NCBI RefSeq assembly: GCF_947179165.1
Contig: NC_077237.1
Span: 61,921,523 to 61,985,522 of the forward strand
Source of the DNA: Solanum dulcamara
Taxonomy: Eukaryota > Streptophyta > Magnoliopsida > Solanales > Solanaceae
DNA length: 64,000 bases
Direction of reading: 5' to 3'
Shown: in pieces, positions 49,895 to 59,627 of the stretch
Position numbering within the stretch: the first letter of the stretch is position 1
Layout: every line of letters begins with the position of its first letter
The notes under the pieces: generated by a model
Seen by the model: the letters and a program-made list of their open reading frames with translations, nothing else
Told to the model about the DNA's origin: nothing
Database searches by the model: none
Program-made: the position numbers and the translations under genes

Positions 49895-50783
49895 AAGAAT
49901 GATATTGCGGAATTTGTGGCTAAGTGCCCAAATTGCCAACAAGTGAAGGTTGAGCATCAAAAACTGGGAGGTTTGGCTCAAGATATTAGTATTCCTACTT
50001 AAAAGTGGGAAGATTTGAATATGAACTTCATTACATGTTTACCTCATACGCGTCCTCAACATGATTTGATTTGGGTGATTGTACACTAAATGACTAAGTC
50101 GGTGCATTTTTTTCCTATTAAGACTTCTTATTCGGCCAAGGATTATTCTAGAATTTATATTCAAGAGTTGGTTAAGTTTTATGATGTACCCCTATCAATC
50201 ATTTCTGACAAAGGTACTTAGTTTACTTTTCAATTTTGTACATTATTTCAGAAGAGTCTTCGTACTCAAGTTAAGTTTAGTATAACTTTTCACCCTCACA
50301 TGGTCAAGCCGAGCATACTATTCATACATTGGAAGATATGTTAAGAGCTTGTCTGATTGAATTCAAGGGTAATTGGGATGATCTTTTTTCGTTAATTGAG
50401 TTTGCCTATAATAATAATTATCACCAGAGTATTTATATAGCTCCGTTTCATGCTCTCTATGATAGGAGGTGTATGTCTCTTATTAGTTGATTTGAAGTTG
50501 GTGAGTTCGCTTTGATAGGACCCGAATTTGTTCATGAAGCTATCAAGAAAGTTTGACTTAGTAGAGAAGGATTGAGGATTGCCAAAACCCTATAAAAATC
50601 CTATGACGATGTGCGAAGAAGAGAGCTTGAATTTGAAGTTATTGATAGGATTACTTCAAAAACTTACCCATGAAGGGTGTGACGTGATTTGGTAAGAAGT
50701 GGAAGCTTAGTCTCTGTTATGTAGGCCCATATCATATTTTGAGGTGTTTCAATATGGTGGCCTATGAATTGGATTTGCCTTTA
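49895..50783 (+). pseudogene. Element 1 integrase
   Basis: It begins in the HHCC domain (DIAEFVAKCPNCQQVKVEHQ). The core has lost its first Asp (IVH in place of IVD at about 50085). The second is in IISDKGT. The usual catalytic Glu region is disrupted. FKGNWDDLFSLIEFAYNNNY and RRRELEFEV follow. Reading ends at AYELDLPL, where LTR family 4 is inserted at 50784. Confidence 0.85.
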
Positions 50784-51285
50784 TGTAACGACCCTTCAGG
50801 TCATTTTTAAATTTAAGCATTCATTATGTCGTGGAGAGTGTTCTTGTAGTGACCCCAAGTCATTTATGACTTGTTGGCACTGACTTTTCGTTCTCCTGGT
50901 TGTTCATTTGGGTTTTAGGCCCTTTTCTTATTTTGGAGCTTTTATAACTTGAAAAGTTGACTTCGGTCATAACATCAGGAAAATGACTTCAGAACAAAAT
51001 TTTGACAGTCCCATCAGCTCTGGAGTGACTAAATTAGGCTATTAGCATGGTCGGTATGAGTATCGAGGCAATTGATATAAATTTAATACTATTTGGCACT
51101 TTTTCCTTTGAAATTTGTCCTACAGTTGACTTTGGTCAACGTTTATGGAAAATACGCTCGGATGAAAATTCTGACAGCGCGATAAGTTTTGGAATATTGA
51201 GTGTGGTCTAGAACGACCCTTTATTCGCTTCTCGAGGCTTTCAGTCTAATCCTTAGACCCGTAATGAAATTTGGCTCAAAATAGC
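50784..51285 (+). repeat. LTR family 4, first part
   Basis: It starts tgtaacgaccc directly in the Element 1 pol. It is cut at 51285 by Element 3 and continues at 62496 after the atagc target repeat. Orientation is plus, judged from the TG start. Confidence 0.75.
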
Positions 51286-54200
51286 TGTTACACCCTATAC
51301 TTTGGTACCTTAGAATGCTTCTTAAGCTTCTCAAGTTTCTGGGAAGGCTCTTAAGTTTCTTAAAAATCGTTATGTGAGTCGGATAGTTTATAATTCTATC
51401 AAATAACTCCAAGGAAAGGAGAACGAAATGCTTCATAATAAGGAAGATTGGAAATAGGGTTATTAATATTCGAAAGGAGTTGGAGGCCGAGAAATGAGTC
51501 GTAGGACTCGATTTACCTACGTAAGCTACCAACTTAGACGTCTTACATACTTGAGTTTCTTAAGTACATACCAAGCTTACATAGCATGGATCACATAGGC
51601 TCCTAAAATATGACGAGATTACGAATCCACGAGGAAGGGGAAAAGACAACACGTGGAAGCCAATGGAGGAGTGACACATGGCAGCACCTCAAGCAAGCAG
51701 GTGACCCACCTACTTAGGGTCAAGTAGGTGACCCACCTACTTGGGAGGTGGGGCCCACAAGGACACGTGGCAGCCCCTCCTTGAAAGCATGGATCCATGG
51801 CCCAATAAGGGTTTGACACGTGTCACCCTTAGGGGATGACACGTGTCACTTCCTAAGGGACCCTATATATGTATGTTAATAACTCTTAAGTCATTTGAAG
51901 TCCAAAAATCAGCCAAATTATAGAGAGAAACGTGAGAGAAAGAGAGCTCACAACAGCAACCACAAATTGGAGGAAATTAAGGTAAGTTCTTCACTTTTCT
52001 TCCGTGAATTAATTATCTACGGAGTTCTTCAATTACGTGGAGGTGTATATATGTATATTACGATGCCTACGGAACCATATTTTCAGTTCTTCACTTGGAA
52101 AACTAAGAGAAACATAAAGAGAAAACGTTAGGGAACAGACCCGTTTTTGGAGGGGACAGTTGTTAGTAATATTGGTATAACTTCTTGTGCATAGCTTAGT
52201 TTCGGGTGATTCAATATGTTTTGGAAAGGTATTTCATAGGTATATAACCTTTATTTAGACCTTTAAATCCAGTTTTGCTTTTAGCTTCACAAAAAAGGGT
52301 GATGAAGTGTAGAGGAGGTACTGCCCAGATTTTGTTTTGGAAATCCTACACGGACAGCTGTGAGTATTTTGGGAATATACTTTCGTACAAAATTGCTGTA
52401 GGGGTAATTCAAAATTTTTTACGACCTTTATACACATGTATATAACTTTCATTGAGGTCACAAATCCCGTTTCCCTCAATTATCCCTCCGAAACTAAGCG
52501 ACAATATAAGACAGTGGGCTGTCCAGATTTCGCGTTTTGATAGTTTTGGCGAGTTTGACAAGTTTAACGTAAGGTAAGGCCTTTCCTTTTAAATTGGAGT
52601 TTATGGTGTTGTTATAGAGGATATTATGTGTTGTTTAAGTTTCTGGAAATGTGAAAATATGATAAATATGCTTGACGTCCGAAATAAACCAAATTGGAAT
52701 CGCTATAGTTAAATTGTAGTCGAAATGAGGCGTTGTACGTGTGGGGGATTTTTCAGGTGTGTGATGGTGTGTTGCAGGGACTAAAAGTATTCTAAAATAT
52801 GTGTGGGAGCTTCCAGTTGCAGCCACATGGTCCTCCGCTTCGTACGATTAAAGGTTTTGCAAAATGGAAACTAGAAACCTTATTTTGGTATCGTGGTTTT
52901 GAGTGAGTCGTTTGGAGTTTATGTGGTATAAGATTGGTGTGAATTGTATATATATATATATGCTGAAGGTTATTGTTGTTAGTTGGATGTAGCTATTAGG
53001 AGTATAATTGGAAATTCGGATAGGGCACATTATAGGGGAGATGCTGCCCGATTTTCGTTAACCCTTTAACTAACTAAGGAACTAGTCGAGAAGGCGAGCA
53101 AGGAGATGAGTTCTATAAATATTTGTGTGTAACCTAAGGTGCTGAAAAGACTAAGGTTGTTGATACTTGTATTGATTCCATGTTACTTAGGTTTAAAGGA
53201 CGACGAGACAAACAAAATAAGAAGTAACCCGTAACAGGTATATAAAGCTAACGTTTCCTTCTTTTGACATGTTTTGGTATACGTATGTAAAGATAACGTT
53301 TCCTTCTTTTGGCATGTTTTGGCATATGTATGTAAGGCTTATACTTTATTTTAGTATTTCTTTGTCATAAGTATGTAAATCTTATTCCTTATCTTAGCAT
53401 GATTTGACATAAGTATATAAAGCTAATCTCCCTTTTTGGCATGGTTTTTACGAAACAAGTATATGATTTCCATATGATTCCCAAGAAGTCCTATTCTTAA
53501 AGCCACTAGGATGGCCAATTTTTCGACTTCCAAAAGATATTTTGTTATGCCTTGATACATATATATGATTCCCAGAAGTTCTATTTTGATATAGTCCATA
53601 GTGACTTTCAAAAGGTACTTGATTTGACTTTCGTCTCAATTTTGAACGAAAGCTCATTTTGATTATTCCGTCGAGTCTCAAATATGTTATAAATTGCATA
53701 TAGTTTCTCACTAATCCACTCGTGGATGCCTCAATGTTTCCTTCACCGAGCCCAGGCCAGGTTTTGTTATCGTGCGTACTTCTCTGCATTATTCACCGTG
53801 CCCCGATGTGAGGGGGCAGGTACGACCTGTACATGGGTTTTGTGGAGTTATGATGTGCCATGTACACATGTGGTATGATATGATCTGATATAACCATCTG
53901 ATATGATATGATCTGTTACGGAGATATTCCCTACTCTGGTGTTATGATGTGTTGTGGCGCCAGTGAAGAGGCGGCGACCATGTTTTGTATTTGTTCACTG
54001 AGTCCCTTAATGGGGCCGGATGTGGCATATGTTTTTATGCATACATTATCGGTGAATATGAAAAGTATTTTGATATTCTGGATATTTTGCTCATTTTTGC
54101 ACATTCTGCTCTGGTAACGACTTTACTTATTACAGTCCATGCTTTATATACTCGGTACATTTTTTGTATTGACCCCCCTTTCTTCGGGGGGCTGCATTTC

Positions 54201-54734
54201 ATGTCCGCAGGTACAGACGCTTGGTTTGCTGATCCGCTCGCCTAGGACATCCACCCTGTTGGTTGGCAGTGCTTCTTGTCCAGAGCCCTATTTTGGTACT
54301 AGCATTTTGTAGTACATTTCTACATATTGGTTAAGGGTACGACGGGGGCCCTGTCCTGCCATATGTTGTCGTTCCTATTCTTAGAGGTCTGTAGACATAT
54401 GTGTGTGGGTTGTTTAAGAGTTTATTTTGGTTATGCCTATGCAATATATTGTAAAAGCTATTATGATGTGGCAGCCTTATCAGCTGGCTTTCGCTTTCAT
54501 GATATGATGCAAATGAAAGAGGCCACACGTGTATGAATATTTTATCACCCACTGGGTTTATGTGTTTGGTTCCTATATCTAGGAGGCTATATGAACATGA
54601 AAAAGTTATAACCCATTGAGGTTTTTGTGAGCAGTATCACGTTATACATAGTCCAATTTGACTGTAGTCGACAGTTACATAAACGGGGGTCTAGGTCAGA
54701 CCCTAGTCGCGGCCTACGGGGTTGGGTCGTGACA
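51286..54734 (+). repeat. 5' LTR of Element 3, 3449 bp
   Basis: It starts tgttacaccc and ends gggtcgtgaca. Visible parts are the inverted caagtaggtg/cacctacttg repeats (51690-51755), two G-box palindromes (51814-51848), a TATA-like box (51863-51870) and a (TA)n tract near 52949. ORFs inside it are short and repeated identically in the 3' LTR. None has a recognised domain. Confidence 0.92.
51814..51870 (+). promoter_or_regulatory. Paired G-box palindromes and TATA box in the 5' LTR
   Basis: The perfect 12-bp palindrome tgacacgtgtca occurs at 51814-51825 and 51837-51848, 23 bases apart. ccctatatatg follows at 51861-51871. CACGTG-core palindromes are classical bZIP/bHLH binding sites, and the spacing to the TATA-like box fits a core promoter. 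Function is inferred. Confidence 0.65.
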
Positions 54735-56419
54735 GAAGTGGTATCAGAGTAGTTCGTCCTTAGAGTGTCTACAGACCGTGTCTAGTAGAGTCTTGTTTAT
54801 CGGTGTGTTGTGCACCACATCTATAGACAAGAGGCTACAGGACATTTAAGATGTTACTTTTCTTTCATATCTACGATCGTGCGATAGAGCCGAGTCATAG
54901 GGAATGAAATTTCTCATACTAACTTGTGATTTCAGCTGAAGGACAACATTCATATAAGAAGGTTACTGACGATATTGGAAGTTACACAGCATGCAGGTAA
55001 GCAAGGCACGAATGATAGGTTCCACGTAAGGTATTGAATTACGGTTGACATGTAAAGTTGAAAATTGAAAGGAAAAGTAGACGGAAAGTCTAAACAGGTG
55101 CAGTTCAAGTTGGACATACGAGGTAAGTCCATCAGTTTATACTATTGTTGATATTGGGCGCCCTGAGAGGCTGTGATACGATGTGATATGATACGTATAT
55201 ATGTATCTTTATGCGTATTGCCCCTGTGAGGCATTGTTGGCATTTTCTGCGTGCAGGTGTTGAGATAGTAAGAAATACAGAGGAAACTCTGTCCAAATTT
55301 TCCTTGAAATAAAAGGAAAATGATTTAGGAAAAACTGGTAGTTCTGGATAGAACGATATATTAAGGATAAGACTAACTAAGAAGGGTAAGTAACCCACAG
55401 TAAGAATTGTAAAAAAGGTTAAGAATTGTTATACTATGGGGTAGAATGTGAACAGGATATGATGTGAATATAATGAGGATAGTTATGAAAATAAGTAAAG
55501 CCTTGTGAGAAAGTGGCTTCGAATAAATTGCTACGTGAATCGAGTACCTATAATTAGACTGGATTAGCACCTCATGGTTGTGTTAAGTTGTCGTACCTAG
55601 GCAACCAAAGGTATAGAAGATATAAAGGAAGGCATAGATATGGTGCAGTATACCGAATGTGTTGGAAAAGAATCATACGTATTGGAAAATTTGAAATAAG
55701 GGCGTAAGGTAGAACACAACAGATAGTGACATGGGTATACCCTAAAGGGGGGAAGTGGCTTCAAGTGAGATCCCATACTGTCACGAGTTAATAAGATCTA
55801 AAGGCCAGCAATAAACGGATAGAAGCTATGATACTGGAGACAGTGCGGAGAATTAATAGTAAGGACTTAAATAGTATGACATCAAAGAATAGGTGCATAC
55901 AAAGGGGATGAATACAACAAGAGAATTACGATGAGAACTTAAACATACTGTAAGAAATAGCCAGGCTATACTCGACTGAAGGTAAGACGTTGGTAACAAA
56001 GTTACTGACTACTAATATTGTGGTGTACTAGCAGCAAAACAAGGAAAGGATGAGAGATCTCTCCTATACTGGAATATGAGGAAACTCAAGGGTAAGTAGA
56101 GAAAGGAAGTAAGAAACGATACAGGTTTACGTACAGACTAGTATGGTGATGCTAAAGCATCTTTTGGGCTATTTTAAGCTCCTACACATGTTCGTGTAAA
56201 GGGTGGAATATGATGTGTGGTAAAGAAACTGGAAAGAAGTAATGGAAAAGAAATATCACCTGTTCCCTATGCCTACAGGTAATCTACCTTCTTAAATAGA
56301 CCATATGAGTTGATACAAGGCCAATGAACAGTAGCCAGTACAGAAGAATCTTGAAGCACTCGTAAGACCTTATGAGGCTAGTTAACATTCGGGGACGAAT
56401 GTTCTAAATGGGGGGAGGA
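54735..56419 (+). other. Element 3 interior, non-coding
   Basis: The primer-binding site tggtatcagag starts at 54739. A leader with catctatagacaagaggctacagg follows, then anonymous DNA with only short ORFs. It ends at the polypurine tract ggggggagga (56410-56419). No gag or pol motif was found in any frame. Confidence 0.82.
54739..54750 (+). other. Element 3 primer-binding site
   Basis: tggtatcagagt, four bases after the LTR end, matches the initiator tRNA-Met type site at 11 of 12 positions. Confidence 0.85.
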
Positions 56420-56889
56420 TGTTACACCCTATACTTTGGTACCTTAGAATGCTTCTTAAGCTTCTCAAGTTTCTGGGAAGGCTCTTAAGTTTCTTAAAAA
56501 TCGTTATGTGAGTCGGATAGTTTATAATTCTATCAAATAACTCCAAGGAAAGGAGAACGAAATGCTTCATAATAAGGAAGATTGGAAATAGGGTTATTAA
56601 TATTCGAAAGGAGTTGGAGGCCGAGAAATGAGTCGTAGGACTCGATTTACCTACGTAAGCTACCAACTTAGACGTCTTACATACTTGAGTTTCTTAAGTA
56701 CATACCAAGCTTATGGGGGTAATTTTCAGCCCAAATTTTTCGCCTCAAACACCCACGTACGGCAGCCAGCGCCCCACGCCGACCTCAGCCTACCAATGTG
56801 TTTGACACTTAGAAATATAAATATCAAACACAAAAACAATAATATAACAGACACGCAGCGTTACGGACAACTTGCCCAACCTTTTTATT

Positions 56890-58200
56890 CAATCTCTCGC
56901 CCAGATTACAAAAAGGACTCGTGTATATGGAAAGGCTAACAAGATTTGTCTTCACTTCCTCGAAGACAAAGGCTATGAGACTCACAATCGTTCTTCTCGC
57001 CCAAGAACAAACCTAGGGGTCTTACAAACCAGCCCCACCTGTTGAACTCGACGTCCTCGTCGAGACTGATGTTTGGTGGTCCTTCACTTGCTCGAAGGAC
57101 TGCCATGGTGACTTGGTTTTGTTCCAAGTAGAATCAGCCTCTAGCTCCTTCTCTCACTTCTTTAGAAATTCTGCTCGCCTATTTTCTTTGACACACTTGA
57201 TCCAGCGTCTGCCCAATCTCAGCGTCAACTGTGCATACTTCACAGCCTATGCTCCCTTCGATTGGCTCCTTTGAATCATTCACAGCGTCCTCATAAGCCT
57301 GCATCAATTTCCCTCTTCATGGAAGGTTGGGCGCAACTTCCACCTCGCAGGTAGTCTCAGCCCATAAGCACTTTGCCAACTTTCTGGATCACTTCACACG
57401 ACCCAGCATACTTTGGAATCACCAACTTCTAGTCACCAACCCAGCGACTTCCTCCGCCGGTCAGCATACTCTTTCACATGTTTCTGGACTTTTCATTTTA
57501 GCAGCACCTCGTGCTAGCCTTGTCCTGAAACAATCAGCATGCAGTCATTCAAATGCTCGCAGCCTTAGCATGGGTTCTGAGCAATGGCCTCCTTCAACTC
57601 TTGAACGCACCATCATTTTCCTCAGACAACGCCCAGCTACATTCTTTGCCCCTAAACAGTCAAGACAACCGCCTTCTTTGAACAACCAGCACTTGGTACT
57701 TACTCACCAAATGCCCTAAGAAATTCAATTTCTTGAAGTGCCAACACGCACATTTCTGTGCCAACACGCACTTCTCCATCTGCACATGGAGTAGGTATTC
57801 TCGCAAACAAGACCATACCTTTTGAAAATGGTCAACATGTCCCTCATCAAAGCAGCACTGGAAGTTTTTCCTCCTTCCCTCAAGCCTTTCCCCATCGCAT
57901 GGAGAACAACTTTGATTCAGCCAACCAGATTCTCTTGCATAGCTATCACGCCTTCCAGGTGATGCAAAGGAACAGCAATTCCTTAGCAAGATTTTGACTC
58001 CAAGGATTCTGACCCAATCCTTCAACGGAATCACCAACAGCCTGTGCATCTCCGCCCAAGGTCCAGCATTGAACTCGCCCATCACATGCCTTCCCTTCTG
58101 CCAACGGGCCAAATGATTCACAGCCATCACATTGTTCAAACTCTAGCCCAGTTCGAACTTTGCAGCAAGTCAAGTTGCATCATCAACCTTCATTTCTTTG
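56890..58200 (-). pseudogene. Scrambled pol remnants of the inserted fragment
   Basis: Short minus-strand pieces recall protease and RT motifs, such as VIPLKDWVRILGVKILLRN and KKLNFLGHLVS. A late pol piece, VKEYADRRRKSL, occurs after frame changes. They are in the expected order but joined with large losses. Confidence 0.45.
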
Positions 58201-58262
58201 TGCCACATAGCAAAGAATGAGGCTTGTGGGTGACTCGCCCCCACTGCGTCTACTAATGAAGA

Positions 58263-59324
58263 TTATTTCTTCAAGAGCAAACCAAGGGGGTTTGCCAATG
58301 CCGCCACAACTCCACCTTCTTCCTCTGCCTCCGCACCTTCTACAAGCATGGTATTAACGTGTCCATGACTTGGGCAATTTCTGGCCAAGTGACTTCCTCC
58401 ACAAGTCCAGCACCCCTTGTCGCTAGCCGAATTTTTGTTCCTCGAACATTCAGCGTCTACAACTGCCGCACCCTTGTCAGCCTTCTCTTTTCGCTCTTCC
58501 TTTCTCCAATCCCCTTTCTCAGCCTTCTTCTTTGATCTTGAAGAAGTGGGATTGTCAAAAGGAACTTGCAATGAGCGAAAATCAACCAACGAATCTGCCG
58601 CCGCAATTGCGCTAGGGAGGTCCTTAACATTCTGCCTCCTTAGCTCGTTTTGTGCCCATGCCTGCATCCCTGAAACGAAGTTATGCAGCTTGTCTTCCTC
58701 AGACATATTTGATATGTCCAGCATCAAGGATGAGAATTCCTTGATATAGTCCCGAATTGTCCCCAACTGCCTCAAGTTTTTCAGCCTATCTCTAGCAATC
58801 CAAGACGAATTGCTAGGAAGGAATTGGTCTCGCATCTCCTTCTTCAGTCTTGCCCAAGAACTGATCCTAGGCCTGCCAGCAGCTTCATTATCTGCATCCC
58901 TAGTGCGCTACCAGAGCTTCGCGTCGCCCGACAAGTACATTGTCGCAATGTTCAGCTTATCCGTCTCAGCCACACGTGCAGTCATGAAGTATTGCTCCAT
59001 GTCCCAAAGAAAGTTTTCCAAATCCTTCGCTGATCTCGAACCTTCAAAGGCCTTAGGTTCTGGGATTCGGACTTTGGAGTGTTCCACGCCTTGGCCTGCA
59101 GTCGCACTAGCAGCCAACGTTCTACGCAGAACAGTCACCTCCAAATTCAAGGCTTCGCTAGCCTTTTTCAGATCCTCGATCTGAGACAAGGCTTCCATTC
59201 GGAATCTATCCCATTCCGTCGTCCTGATGGACATGATTTCACGAAACCTGGCAAGTTCAGTGTGTAGAGCCTGAACACGCGTCACCATAGACGTCGTTTC
59301 ATCCCCGTTCTCAGCCATTCCCAC
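58263..59324 (-). pseudogene. Nearly complete gag with CCHC zinc knuckle
   Basis: One reading frame of about 350 codons is interrupted only by a TAG at 58908-58910, at the second Trp-like position of SGDAKLW. The N-terminus has a Leu/Glu-rich coiled coil (residues 10-70). The capsid-like domain contains KDLENFLWDMEQYF, IRDYIKEFSSLMLDI and FVSGMQAWAQNELRR. A basic Lys/Glu linker leads to the zinc knuckle CWTCGGSHLARNC. The class is shared with the gag at 30130-31468. It is far better preserved than any other gag here. Confidence 0.82.
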
Positions 59325-59569
59325 GATTTTTTCAAGGGCAGCAACGCCTCATAGGCTCCTAAAATATGACGAGATTACGAACCCACGAGGAAGGGGAAAA
59401 GACAACACGTGGAAGCCAATGGAGGAGTGACACATGGCAGCACCTCAAGCAAGCAGGTGACCCACCTACTTAGGGTCAAGTAGGTGACCCACCTACTTGG
59501 GAGGTGGGGCCCACAAGGACACGTGGCAGCCCCTCCTTGAAAGCATGGATCCATGGCCCAATAAGGGTT

Positions 59570-59627
59570 TGACACGTGTCACCCTTAGGGGATGACACGT
59601 GTCACTTCCTAAGGGACCCTATATATG
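59570..59627 (+). promoter_or_regulatory. Paired G-box palindromes and TATA box in the 3' LTR
   Basis: It has the same arrangement as in the 5' LTR. tgacacgtgtca lies at 59570-59581 and 59593-59604, and the TATA-like ccctatatatg at 59617-59627. Confidence 0.65.

Larger units (their letters stand above)
31469..50783 (+). mobile_element. Element 1: Ty3/gypsy chromovirus, host of two nested insertions
   Basis: Parts in order: 5' LTR 31469-33781, gag, protease, reverse transcriptase, RNase H to 36948, interruption by Element 2 (36949-49323), then rest of RNase H, linker and integrase (49324-50783). It is then cut by LTR family 4. The pol reading resumes across the Element 2 gap in the same frame, and the 5-bp gttga/cttga repeats flank the gap. 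No 3' LTR lies in the window. Many stops and frameshifts make it inactive. Confidence 0.85.
56714..59349 (-). mobile_element. Fragment of another retrotransposon in the Element 3 LTR
   Basis: About 2.64 kb replaces 14 bp of LTR sequence (compare 51579-51592) and shows no TSD. On the minus strand it runs from gag (59324-58263) through short scrambled pieces of pol. It ends in what looks like a 3' untranslated or LTR stretch with an aataaa-type signal (about 56890). It is richer in G and C than its surroundings. Internal deletions have removed most of pol. Confidence 0.72.

Noticed and set aside
35640..50780. A plant virus (caulimovirid) origin for the RT and RNase H
   Set aside because: LTRs, primer-binding sites, integrase and the chromodomain identify Ty3/gypsy retrotransposons. 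Caulimovirids lack integrase and LTRs.
51619..51819. ORF repeated at 59375-59575 that might look like a conserved gene family
   Set aside because: It recurs only because both copies lie in the two LTRs of Element 3. Its Pro/Cys-rich translation comes from the inverted word cluster.
57327..57997. Plus-strand ORFs in the GC-richer insert
   Set aside because: They are opposite minus-strand gag-pol remnants, with no domain and Ser/Pro-rich shadow translation.
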